From Eubacterium sp. (GTDB taxonomy: Bacteria; Bacillota; Clostridia; Oscillospirales; Acutalibacteraceae), in the NCBI GenBank assembly GCA_022511205.1, contig JAFLRY010000003.1:37633-101632 (forward strand): DNA of 64,000 bases, given 5' to 3'. Made by a program: the position numbers and the translations under genes. Each line of letters begins with the position of its first letter. The first letter of the stretch is position 1. The notes under the pieces are model-generated. The model made no database searches, was not told the origin of the DNA, and was given only the letters and a program-made list of their open reading frames with translations. Shown here one piece after another: positions 8,311-15,648 of this stretch.

Positions 8311-10779
8311 ATGAATTCATCAATTTCTGTCTCTCAGGCAAAAAAGATGATAAGTGACAAATTGAGCCACTTCTTCGGTGTTTCTCCCGATAACGCTTCG
8401 CTGGAGCAGTATTACAAAGCGGTGGCAATGATCGTGCGCGATGAGCTGGCTTCTATGAACAGCGATTTTCGCCACGCTGCCGCAAAGCAGAATACGAAGA
8501 AGGTTTATTATCTCTGTATGGAGTTCCTTATGGGCCGCTCCCTTAAGAACAACCTTTATAATCTCGGTCTTATCGACGTTTTTGAAAGCGCTTTAAAGAG
8601 CTTTGACGTAAGCCTTGATTCTCTCTATTCTCAGGAGCCGGACGCGGGTCTCGGCAACGGCGGTCTCGGCAGACTGGCCGCCTGCTATCTTGACGGACTT
8701 GCCACCAATGGCTTTGCCTCAATGGGCTATTCCATTCGCTATGAGGCCGGTATTTTCAAGCAGAAGCTTGTTGACGGCTGGCAGACTGAGCTTCCCGATT
8801 TTTGGCTTCCCGGCGGAGACGTTTGGCTCATTCCCCGTGAGGAGAGAGCGGTTGAAGTTAAGTTTGAGGGCTATATTGATGATAGCTGGGACGGCGAGTA
8901 TCACCACGTTGAGCATAAGGGCGCAAACGTAGTTACCGCTATTCCTTACGATATGTACGTTTCGGGTAAAGGAAACGGCGTTTCAAGGCTTCGTCTTTGG
9001 GCTTCCAAGAAGCAGGAGCTGGATATGGCGCTGTTCAATCAGGGCTCATATATCAAGGCTATGGAGCAATCCGCAATGGCGGAGGCTATCTCAAAGATAC
9101 TCTATCCCGCCGATAATTATCCCGAGGGTAAGTCACTGAGACTTCGCCAGCAGTATTTCCTTGTTTCCGCTTCGATTCAGGATATTATCCACCGCCACCT
9201 TACCACGAACGATACTCTTGATAATCTTCCCGAGAAGATCGCTATTCAGATCAACGATACCCACCCGACCATGGCTATCCCCGAGCTGATGAGAATTCTG
9301 CTTGATGAATGCGGCTACAGCTGGGACAATGCCTGGAATATCGTTACGAAAACGATCTCCTACACCAACCACACGGTTATGAAGGAAGCCCTTGAGTGCT
9401 GGAGCGAGGAGCTTTATAAGCGCCTGCTTCCGAGAATTTATCAGATCACCAAGGAAATAGACAACCGCTTCCGCGCATACGTTTGGGCGGCTACCCACGA
9501 TGCGGACAGAGTGGAGAGAATGGCTATCGTTTCAAACGGCGTAGTTCGTATGGCAAACCTCTGCGTTGCCGGCTCTCATTCCGTAAACGGCGTTTCCGCG
9601 CTCCATTCCGAGATTCTTAAGGACACTGTGTTCAACGATTTCTACACGATGACGCCCGAAAAGTTCAAGAACGTTACCAACGGTATTGCTTTCAGGCGCT
9701 GGATATGCCAGGCAAACCCCAAGCTTACCGCTTATATTACGGAGCTTATCGGCGATAAGTTCATCACCAAGTCAGACGAGCTTTTGAAGCTTCGCGATTT
9801 CGTAAATGACGATAAGGTGCTTGATAAGCTGATGCAGATCAAGCACGAAAACAAGGTGCGCTTTGCCGAGGTAGTTAAAAAGAGGAACGGCATTGAAATA
9901 GACCCGAATTCTATTTTTGACGTTCAGGTAAAGAGACTTCACGAATATAAGCGCCAGAGCCTGAATATTCTTAACATAGTTGCGGAGTATCTTGCGCTTA
10001 AAGAAGATCCGGAAAAGGATTTCGTGCCAAAGACGTACATCTTCGCCTCAAAGGCCGCGCCCGGTTACTATATGGCTAAGAAAACCATTGAGCTTATTGA
10101 CGCGCTTTCAAAGCTCATCAATAACGATCCGGACGTTAACAAAAAGCTCAAGGTCGTATTTATGGAAGAATACAACGTCAGCCTTGCGGAGCTTCTTATG
10201 CCTGCCGCCGATCTCTCCGAGCAGATCTCCCTTGCGGGAACGGAGGCTTCAGGCACGGGAAATATGAAGCTTATGCTCAACGGCGCGATCACTGTTGGCA
10301 CGCTGGACGGCGCGAACGTTGAGATCGCCGAAGCAGTGGGCGATGATAATATCATCATCTTCGGTATGAAAACGCCTGAGGTTCAGCAGCTTATGCGCGC
10401 AGGGTATAATCCGATCAATTATATCAGCAACAATATCGTTCTCAAAAACGTTTTTGATTTCCTCAATGCGGGAATAGACGGAAAGATGTTTACCGAGTTT
10501 ACTTCAACGCTTATGTATTCCGATCCCTATATGGCGCTTGCGGATTTCGCCGACTATCAGAAAGCGCAGGAATTCGCTTCTCAGATCTATAAGGATAAGG
10601 TGCGCTTTGCGAGAATGTCTCTTATGAACATCAGCGGCGCGGGCATTTTCAGCGCGGACCGCTCCATAATGGATTACGCTGAGGATATCTGGCACACGAA
10701 GCCGGTTGAGTTCACGGCGGAAGAAGCGCCTAAGGTTGAGAAAAGGCGAGTTACAAGAAGAGTCAGAAAATCTAAATGA
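8311..10779 (+). CDS. glgP: Glycogen/starch alpha-glucan phosphorylase
   Basis: A GT35 phosphorylase of 822 residues that releases glucose-1-phosphate from glycogen or maltodextrin. The PLP-binding lysine is K653 in SGTGNMKLMLNG, and EYNVSLAELLMPAADLSEQ and the active-site loop GNGGLGRLAACYLD are intact. The ATG at 8311 is chosen over an upstream in-frame TTG because TTTTGGAGG lies just before it. The last ~20 residues are strongly basic (KRRVTRRVRKSK), an unusual tail that might contact nucleic acid or polyanions. The next gene is a GH13 hydrolase, giving an alpha-glucan degradation cluster. Confidence 0.96.
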   Translation: MNSSISVSQAKKMISDKLSHFFGVSPDNASLEQYYKAVAMIVRDELASMNSDFRHAAAKQNTKKVYYLCMEFLMGRSLKNNLYNLGLIDVFESALKSFDVSLDSLYSQEPDAGLGNGGLGRLAACYLDGLATNGFASMGYSIRYEAGIFKQKLVDGWQTELPDFWLPGGDVWLIPREERAVEVKFEGYIDDSWDGEYHHVEHKGANVVTAIPYDMYVSGKGNGVSRLRLWASKKQELDMALFNQGSYIKAMEQSAMAEAISKILYPADNYPEGKSLRLRQQYFLVSASIQDIIHRHLTTNDTLDNLPEKIAIQINDTHPTMAIPELMRILLDECGYSWDNAWNIVTKTISYTNHTVMKEALECWSEELYKRLLPRIYQITKEIDNRFRAYVWAATHDADRVERMAIVSNGVVRMANLCVAGSHSVNGVSALHSEILKDTVFNDFYTMTPEKFKNVTNGIAFRRWICQANPKLTAYITELIGDKFITKSDELLKLRDFVNDDKVLDKLMQIKHENKVRFAEVVKKRNGIEIDPNSIFDVQVKRLHEYKRQSLNILNIVAEYLALKEDPEKDFVPKTYIFASKAAPGYYMAKKTIELIDALSKLINNDPDVNKKLKVVFMEEYNVSLAELLMPAADLSEQISLAGTEASGTGNMKLMLNGAITVGTLDGANVEIAEAVGDDNIIIFGMKTPEVQQLMRAGYNPINYISNNIVLKNVFDFLNAGIDGKMFTEFTSTLMYSDPYMALADFADYQKAQEFASQIYKDKVRFARMSLMNISGAGIFSADRSIMDYAEDIWHTKPVEFTAEEAPKVEKRRVTRRVRKSK

Positions 10780-10801
10780 TAAGGGTATGATCCTTAATTT
10801 C

Positions 10802-10833
10802 AAAAGGGCAGATTAAAATTGATCTGCCCTTTT
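10802..10833 (+). terminator. Terminator-like hairpin after glgP
   Basis: AAAAGGGCAGAT (10802-10813) pairs with ATCTGCCCTTTT (10822-10833), a perfect 12-bp stem with only four terminal T, so termination may be partial and permit read-through into the GH13 gene. Confidence 0.7.
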
Positions 10834-10890
10834 AGGATGGCGGAAAGCTGCCCGAAAAACAGATTTGGGGTTGATTCCCGCCACCCTAAG
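10832..10890 (+). other. Imperfect inverted repeat in the leader of the GH13 gene
   Basis: TTAGGATGGCGG (10832-10843) faces CCGCCACCCTAA (10878-10889), 12 bp with one mismatch, enclosing about 34 bases with further CCC/GGG and CTG/CAG complementarity. It lies between the glgP terminator and the ribosome site of the next gene. No known riboswitch class was recognised. Confidence 0.5.
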
Positions 10891-10901
10891 ATAGGTTGCT
10901 T

Positions 10902-12752
10902 ATGAGTATATTTGATTCAAGAAAAATTGAATATAAAGCCCCCGTATCCGCAATTGCCACCGATGAAAAGGTCAAATTGCGGATAAAGGTCTTGCGCTCA
11001 TTAAGCTGCAGCGGCGCCCGACTTGCTGTTTTTAAGGACGGCGAGGATACCGTATATTACGATATGTTTTGGGCGGGAATGTGCGGTAACGACGAGGAGT
11101 TTTGGGAGCTTCATTTTTCCGCCACCACGCCGGGGCTCTATTTCTACCATTTTGAGTTGGAAACGCCTTGGGGCAGATTGTTTGTTAAAAATATTGGAAA
11201 CGGCAAGGGCGAGCTTAGTATAGACGGCGCAGAGTTTCAGCAGACTGTTTATGATAAGGCTTTCAAAACGCCGGATTTTCTCAAGGGCGGCATCATTTAT
11301 CAGATTTTCCCCGATAGGTTTTATAATAGCGGCGAAAAGAAAGAGGGCGTTCCCGAAAAACGCGTTATGCGCCAATGGGGCGAAGAACCGCTTTGGGATG
11401 AAAGCCAGATGAACGGAATTTGGAACAACGATTATTTCGGCGGCGATCTTAAGGGAATAGAGGAGAAGCTTGATTATATCAAGGAGCTTGGCGTTTCCTG
11501 TATTTATCTAAATCCTATTTTTGAAGCCAATTCAAATCACCGCTACGATACGGCGGATTACGAAAGGATCGATCCGCTTCTCGGCAATGAAGAAGATTTA
11601 AAATCGCTCTGTCAAAATGCGAAGGAGAAGGGAATCGCGATCGTGCTTGACGGCGTTTTCAGCCACACGGGATGCGATTCAAAATACTTTAATATCTACT
11701 CGAATTATGACAGTGTTGGCGCGTACAACAGCAAGGAAAGCCCTTATTTTGAGTGGTACAAATTTGTTGAATATCCGAAAAAATACCAGAGCTGGTGGGG
11801 TATAGAGCTGCTTCCCGAGGTCATTGAGGAAAACGAAAGCTACCGTGAATATATCTGCGGCGAAAACGGAATTCTGCGAAAATGGCTTCGCTGCGGCATA
11901 AGCGGCTGGCGGCTTGACGTTGCGGACGAACTCCCTGATATTTTCCTTGACGATCTGCGAAAAGCCGTTAAGGCTGAGAATGAAAACGCCGTTATAATCG
12001 GCGAGGTTTGGGAGGACGCCACCACCAAATATGCCTACGGGCAAAGGCGCAGATATCTGCTCGGCGATCAGCTTGATTCCGTTATGAATTATCCCTTTGC
12101 GGACGCAGTTTTGAATTTCGTTCGCTACGGCGGAGCAGAGGGCTTTTTCGACGCCGTTATGACAGTCGTTGAGAATTACCCGCCGCAGGTTTTAAACGTG
12201 CTTATGAACCATATCGGCACCCACGATACGGAGCGCGCGCTGACGAGGCTTGCGGGGGAAAATCCAGACGGCAGAGACCGCCATTGGCAGCACGAGCATA
12301 ACGAGCTTTCCGCTGAAAACTACGAAAAGGGCGTCGCCATGATGAAAATGGCAAGCCTGCTTCAATATACTCTGCCCGGTGTTCCCAGCCTTTATTACGG
12401 CGACGAAGCGGGTATGCAGGGTATGAAAGACCCCTTCAACAGAGCCTGCTTCCCGTGGGATAATATCAACGCTGATCTTCTTCGCTGGTATAAGCGCCTC
12501 GGCGAGATCAGACGGGGGTGTAAGGCATTTAAAACAGGCAGCTTTGAGCCGATCTTCGCGGTGGGGAATACGATAGCCTATAAGCGCGTGGGAGACGGCA
12601 ATCAGGTACTTGTTGCCATGAATAATTCTCCCGAAACCGTTGACGTTTACGTTGGTGCTGAGTGGGATAACGCCTATAATCTCTTTGATCCCGTTTCAAA
12701 GGACGGCTATATCCGCCTTGATCCCTATTGCTACACCTTATTGTCTAAATAA
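10902..12752 (+). CDS. GH13 alpha-glucan hydrolase (neopullulanase/cyclomaltodextrinase-like)
   Basis: A 616-residue cytoplasmic enzyme acting on alpha-1,4-glucans, pullulan or cyclodextrins. An N-terminal CBM34-like beta domain (about 1-120) precedes the (beta/alpha)8 barrel beginning FLKGGIIYQIFPDRF. Catalytic residues are the nucleophile D339 in GWRLDVADE, acid E368 in IIGEVWED and D442 in IGTHDTERAL. No signal peptide is present. The ATG at 10902 has a weak AAGATAGG site; an in-frame TTG at 10896 is an alternative. It follows glgP, so products could feed phosphorolysis of linear maltodextrins. Confidence 0.92.
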   Translation: MSIFDSRKIEYKAPVSAIATDEKVKLRIKVLRSLSCSGARLAVFKDGEDTVYYDMFWAGMCGNDEEFWELHFSATTPGLYFYHFELETPWGRLFVKNIGNGKGELSIDGAEFQQTVYDKAFKTPDFLKGGIIYQIFPDRFYNSGEKKEGVPEKRVMRQWGEEPLWDESQMNGIWNNDYFGGDLKGIEEKLDYIKELGVSCIYLNPIFEANSNHRYDTADYERIDPLLGNEEDLKSLCQNAKEKGIAIVLDGVFSHTGCDSKYFNIYSNYDSVGAYNSKESPYFEWYKFVEYPKKYQSWWGIELLPEVIEENESYREYICGENGILRKWLRCGISGWRLDVADELPDIFLDDLRKAVKAENENAVIIGEVWEDATTKYAYGQRRRYLLGDQLDSVMNYPFADAVLNFVRYGGAEGFFDAVMTVVENYPPQVLNVLMNHIGTHDTERALTRLAGENPDGRDRHWQHEHNELSAENYEKGVAMMKMASLLQYTLPGVPSLYYGDEAGMQGMKDPFNRACFPWDNINADLLRWYKRLGEIRRGCKAFKTGSFEPIFAVGNTIAYKRVGDGNQVLVAMNNSPETVDVYVGAEWDNAYNLFDPVSKDGYIRLDPYCYTLLSK

Positions 12753-12762
12753 AATACGATCC

Positions 12763-12791
12763 GGCTTCCTTTATACAAGGAGGCCTTTTTT
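12763..12791 (+). terminator. Intrinsic terminator after the GH13 gene
   Basis: GGCTTCCTT (12763-12771) pairs with AAGGAGGCC (12777-12785) around TATAC, followed by six T. Confidence 0.88.
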
Positions 12792-12800
12792 GTAGGGGAC

Positions 12801-12844
12801 GGCGTCCTCGACGTCCCGCTTTCGGCGTCCTCGACATCCCGCTT
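12801..12844. repeat. Tandem 21-bp GC-rich repeat
   Basis: Two copies of a 21-bp unit, GGCGTCCTCGACGTCCCGCT plus T at 12801-12821 and its one-base variant (GACATCC) at 12824-12844. The first copy with preceding GTAGGGGAC can fold GGGACG against CGTCCC; the second ends in CCCGCTTGGCGGG. Similar GTAGGGGNGAC-type intergenic repeats occur widely in gut Clostridia, from memory. Confidence 0.75.
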
Positions 12845-12867
12845 GGCGGGAGGTTGTTTTAATTTTG

Positions 12868-12896
12868 TTGACTGTTCGCTCCAAAAAATATATAAT
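12868..12896 (+). promoter_or_regulatory. Sigma-A promoter of the membrane protein/phosphoesterase pair
   Basis: TTGACT (12868-12873), 17-bp spacer, TATAAT (12891-12896), 34 bp before the ATG at 12931. Confidence 0.82.
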
Positions 12897-12930
12897 GAAA
12901 TCACCAATAATTATGTAAGGAGTAAAAATT

Positions 12931-13350
12931 ATGGAAGCTATTAAAACGTTATTTATGCAGAATATCCCTGCCGCCATCGCCGTTATCGGGCTTGTGGGCT
13001 ATTTCTTCGGAATGGCTGTTGTGTTCGTTATCAGCCCCCTCAAGAATGCCGAAAGCTTTTCGATAAAGCCTGTTGACAACGCGGGTAAAACGGAAATCAG
13101 AGTTTATTACGGCGGAATTTCCTTTGCGCTGGGCGCGTTTCTGCTTTATCTCACCATCGCGCTGGGCACTGCTGAATATTCGCTGGTCGGCGGACTTTTC
13201 TTCTCAACCACGGTTTTTGTTACGAGAAGCATATTCCTTTGTGTGGATAAAGGCTGGAAATGCCCATATACTAAGCTTGCTATCCCTGCAGAGGGGCTTT
13301 TCGTTGTCGCTCTGTGGACGTGCTTTATTCTTTCAAAGGTGCTTTATTAA
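12931..13350 (+). CDS. Four-helix membrane protein, DUF4345-like
   Basis: A 139-residue membrane protein with four hydrophobic segments (about 10-35, 55-78, 82-102 and 115-138). The segment VYYGGISFALGAFLLYL resembles the YGG...G core of DUF4345 proteins; this family match is tentative. Its function is unknown. AAGGAG precedes the ATG and a consensus promoter lies upstream. It is followed after 20 bp by a membrane metallophosphoesterase, with which it is probably co-transcribed. Confidence 0.75.
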   Translation: MEAIKTLFMQNIPAAIAVIGLVGYFFGMAVVFVISPLKNAESFSIKPVDNAGKTEIRVYYGGISFALGAFLLYLTIALGTAEYSLVGGLFFSTTVFVTRSIFLCVDKGWKCPYTKLAIPAEGLFVVALWTCFILSKVLY

Positions 13351-13370
13351 TTTAGCTTAGGGGAAATTTT

Positions 13371-14876
13371 ATGAAACAAAAAGGCAGAATAATACTTACT
13401 TCGGTTTTAACGGCGCTGTCCGTTTTGATCACCCTGGGGCTTTGCGCCGTGCGTGTGGGCTTCGTTTTCGTAGATCATCTTGTTTTTGACGGCTTTTGCT
13501 ATATCCTTTGGGCGCTTTTCATCGTAAATACGATCGTTCTGTTTTTCCAGCTCAGGGGCAGCATACTTGATAATAAGCTTTATAACAAAATCGTTTTAAT
13601 AATCAATATCGTTTTAGAAGTTGTGAATATCGCCTGTATCGCGGCATTTCTCATTATCGGCAATGATGATTTAGTCGATTATCTTTACGTGTCCTTCGAA
13701 ACGCTGCCGTATCTCGCCGCGTTTTACGCGCTTCTGTTCTTCACGCTGATCCTGCCCATAAGCCATAAGCTTCTGCATAAGATCACTGCTTGCGTTGTTG
13801 CCGCGGCTATCGTTATCAGCGCTGTTGCGTTCCTTTTTCCCGCAGGCGGCTTTGATTTTGAGGCAGCGCCCGCCGTGTTTGATACAGGAGACGGCTATCA
13901 CATCGTTTTCGCCACCAACAGAGATTCCGTTGGCTATGTTAAACTCGGCAATGAAATATTGTGGGACACCTATGCCGGGCGCAAGGAATCATCAAGAATC
14001 CATAGCATTGAGGTTTCCTACGAAGCGCTTGATAACAATGAATATTCTATCGGAGCGGCTCGCGCTATCGAGGATATCGCTTACGGCGGTCATCTCGGCA
14101 AGGAGATAACGCTTAACGCGGGGGTATTCACGCCCTGCCCCGAGGACGATTTTGATATGACCTGTATTACAGATAATCACAGTTGCCGTCCCGATTGGGA
14201 AGCTATAGGCGCTGATGCGGATATTTACGTATTCCTCGGCGATATCTCCAGCGGTGTATACGCCATTAACAGTATTATTGATAACCTGATCGCTCCCGCG
14301 GGCAAGGTCAGCGGCGGCGTGAAGCCTGTTATCTATACACTCGGAAATCACGATCACAGAGGAAGCTACGTTCAGGCTCTGCTTGATTCCCTCGATTTCG
14401 GCGATTATTACTATCGTTTGAACGTGGGCAAATATAACTTTACCGTCCTTGATTCCGGCGAAGATAAAGAGGACGAAAACTACGAATATGCGGGCTACAA
14501 CGCTTTCGCGCCGTATTTCGCTCAGCAGATCGAATGGGCAAAAACGCTTCAAAAGGAGAGCGGCTACAACGTTATCATAACCCACTCGCCGTCTATCTAT
14601 TTTGAGCCGGACGGTCAGCCCACCCCGATGGCGGAGATCATGCGCAATCTCGGCGAGGAATTCGTCATTTGCGGTCATCATCACAGTGCCGAATATGTCA
14701 GCGTTGAGAATAGCATAACGGGTATCGCCACCTACATCTGTGGCGCAAAGGCCGATTCTCACGAGATCGTTTACACGAGAATGCATTTTAATGGCGGTAT
14801 TATAGATATTAAGAGCCAAAATACAAAGGGTGAAATAATCAACACCCATCAATTTCAGCTTACCCTCGCCGAATAA
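13371..14876 (+). CDS. Membrane-anchored calcineurin-like metallophosphoesterase
   Basis: A 501-residue protein with about five N-terminal membrane spans (residues 8-160) and a large extracytoplasmic phosphoesterase domain. Metal-binding motifs are FLGDISSG (about 285), LGNHDHRG (about 325), THSPS (about 403) and GHHHSAE (about 433). The preceding segment (165-260) resembles a purple-acid-phosphatase-like N-terminal beta domain (VFATNRDSVGYVKLG). Substrate is unknown; its outward location suggests phosphate scavenging or cell-envelope phosphodiester turnover. It follows the small membrane protein by 20 bp and ends at a strong bidirectional terminator. Confidence 0.85.
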   Translation: MKQKGRIILTSVLTALSVLITLGLCAVRVGFVFVDHLVFDGFCYILWALFIVNTIVLFFQLRGSILDNKLYNKIVLIINIVLEVVNIACIAAFLIIGNDDLVDYLYVSFETLPYLAAFYALLFFTLILPISHKLLHKITACVVAAAIVISAVAFLFPAGGFDFEAAPAVFDTGDGYHIVFATNRDSVGYVKLGNEILWDTYAGRKESSRIHSIEVSYEALDNNEYSIGAARAIEDIAYGGHLGKEITLNAGVFTPCPEDDFDMTCITDNHSCRPDWEAIGADADIYVFLGDISSGVYAINSIIDNLIAPAGKVSGGVKPVIYTLGNHDHRGSYVQALLDSLDFGDYYYRLNVGKYNFTVLDSGEDKEDENYEYAGYNAFAPYFAQQIEWAKTLQKESGYNVIITHSPSIYFEPDGQPTPMAEIMRNLGEEFVICGHHHSAEYVSVENSITGIATYICGAKADSHEIVYTRMHFNGGIIDIKSQNTKGEIINTHQFQLTLAE

Positions 14877-14885
14877 TTGAGCGTA

Positions 14886-14924
14886 AAATAAAAAGGCAGT
14901 TCATCCGAATTGCCTTTTTATTTT
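14886..14924. terminator. Bidirectional terminator between convergent genes
   Basis: AAAATAAAAAGGCA and TGCCTTTTTATTTT (14886-14924) form a long stem with one mismatch around a short loop. It can serve the phosphoesterase (+) and the 132-aa protein (-). Confidence 0.88.
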
Positions 14925-14957
14925 GCTCATTGCAGGGAATATGATGGCTTTTGAGTT

Positions 14958-15356
14958 TTACCAAAGCGGAGCGCCGGAAGCAATATAGAGCCTTGTATGC
15001 GGTATTTCAATGAAATGATCCACGAAAATCTTTTCGCGAATGAAATCTTTTGTCGTTTCGTCACAAATAACGAAATTTCCGGTAACCGCAGAGCGCTGAA
15101 ATGTTTGAAGCTCCACCATTTTTTCGAGCGTGCTTATTTTGGAGGAATTTATTATTATAACCTCGTTTAAACGGAGGTCTTCCGTGTCTTCAACAACCTC
15201 TTCGCACAGTTGATCAAAGCTGTTATTCCTGTCAATAATAACATAGCGTACGGCTTGAGATACAGTAAGGTACGCAAATATGCTGAATAAATCAGTATAA
15301 TATTTCTTATCATCATACCCATCCTTGATATTGGTGTAAACGGCGCAAAATTGCAT
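14958..15356 (-). CDS. Unrecognised 132-aa protein behind a structured leader
   Basis: I do not recognise this family. The protein begins MQFCAVYTNIKDGYDDKKYY and has alternating strands and helices (for example AVRYVIIDR, NEVIIINSSKIS, GNFVICDE), suggesting a small alpha/beta fold; there is no signal peptide or membrane span. The open frame extends 37 codons upstream, but the ATG at 15356 is chosen because AAAGGAG lies just before it and the upstream codons cover terminator hairpins. It stands alone on the minus strand, preceded by about 215 nt of structured leader with its own promoter. Confidence 0.7.
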   Translation of the reverse strand: MQFCAVYTNIKDGYDDKKYYTDLFSIFAYLTVSQAVRYVIIDRNNSFDQLCEEVVEDTEDLRLNEVIIINSSKISTLEKMVELQTFQRSAVTGNFVICDETTKDFIREKIFVDHFIEIPHTRLYIASGAPLW

Positions 15357-15572
15357 AGTAAAAACTCCTTTCAAAAAGGTGCGCAGCAGCGCTACCCACC
15401 GAAAATAAAAAAGCGCGCAGCCGAAGCTACGCGCCGAAAAACGCATAGCTCTTGGTTGCCCAACCAATTAAATACTGTATAGACAAAGTATACGTTTTTT
15501 AGAGCATGCGTTTTTACACAATAGTAAAAACGTATACTACGCCTAAAATCGAACATATTTAATTAATTGGGC
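15357..15572 (-). promoter_or_regulatory. Candidate cis-regulatory leader RNA (attenuator/riboswitch-like)
   Basis: Read on the minus strand, the leader contains a long-range closing stem (15556-15572 with 15458-15474, 15 of 17 positions), an inner 13-bp perfect repeat AGTATACGTTTTT/AAAAACGTATACT (15526-15538 with 15488-15500), then TTGGTTGGGCAACCAA, which recruits the 3' arm of the closing stem into a local hairpin. The segment AGCTATGCG (about 15443-15451) can pair either with CGCATGCT upstream (about 15509-15516) or with CGCGTAGCT downstream, and the latter excludes the terminator at 15402-15435. These mutually exclusive pairings are typical of transcription attenuators. No known riboswitch or T-box was recognised. 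Confidence 0.6.
15402..15435 (-). terminator. Intrinsic terminator inside the leader
   Basis: On the minus strand GCGCGTAGC-TTCG-GCTGCGCGC is a near-perfect stem capped by a UUCG tetraloop and followed by TTTTTTATTTT. A second weaker hairpin, GGTAGCGC/GCGCACC with TTTTT, follows immediately before the ribosome site. Confidence 0.8.
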
Positions 15573-15578
15573 ATATTC

Positions 15579-15607
15579 AGTTTATCATACAAGGATTTTT
15601 AAGTCAA
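15579..15607 (-). promoter_or_regulatory. Sigma-A promoter of the leader and 132-aa protein
   Basis: On the minus strand TTGACT (15607-15602), 17-bp spacer, TAAACT (15584-15579) with an extended TGA element before the -10. Predicted transcription start is near 15572, right at the outer stem of the leader. Confidence 0.72.
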
Positions 15608-15612
15608 TAAAA

Positions 15613-15648
15613 AAATAAAAAGCAGAGCGGCTGCTCTGCTTTTTATTT
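15613..15648 (-). terminator. Terminator of the rhamnosidase gene
   Basis: AAATAAAAAGCAGAGC (15613-15628) and GCTCTGCTTTTTATTT (15633-15648) form a perfect 16-bp stem around GGCT, with U-rich tails on both strands. It overlaps the stop codon of the rhamnosidase. Confidence 0.92.

Noticed and set aside
10861..10890. Possible tRNA 3' half (GGGGTTGATTCCC) near 10870
   Set aside because: The T-loop lacks the TTC core and no anticodon arm or D arm can be formed; only the inverted repeat is retained.
13992..14852. 286-codon open frame on - strand opposite the metallophosphoesterase
   Set aside because: Antisense to a protein with intact metal motifs; no ribosome site or plausible domain.
15360..15395. 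T-box-like sequence GGTGGGTAGCGC in the leader
   Set aside because: It does not match the T-box consensus well, and no amino-acid or tRNA-synthetase gene follows.
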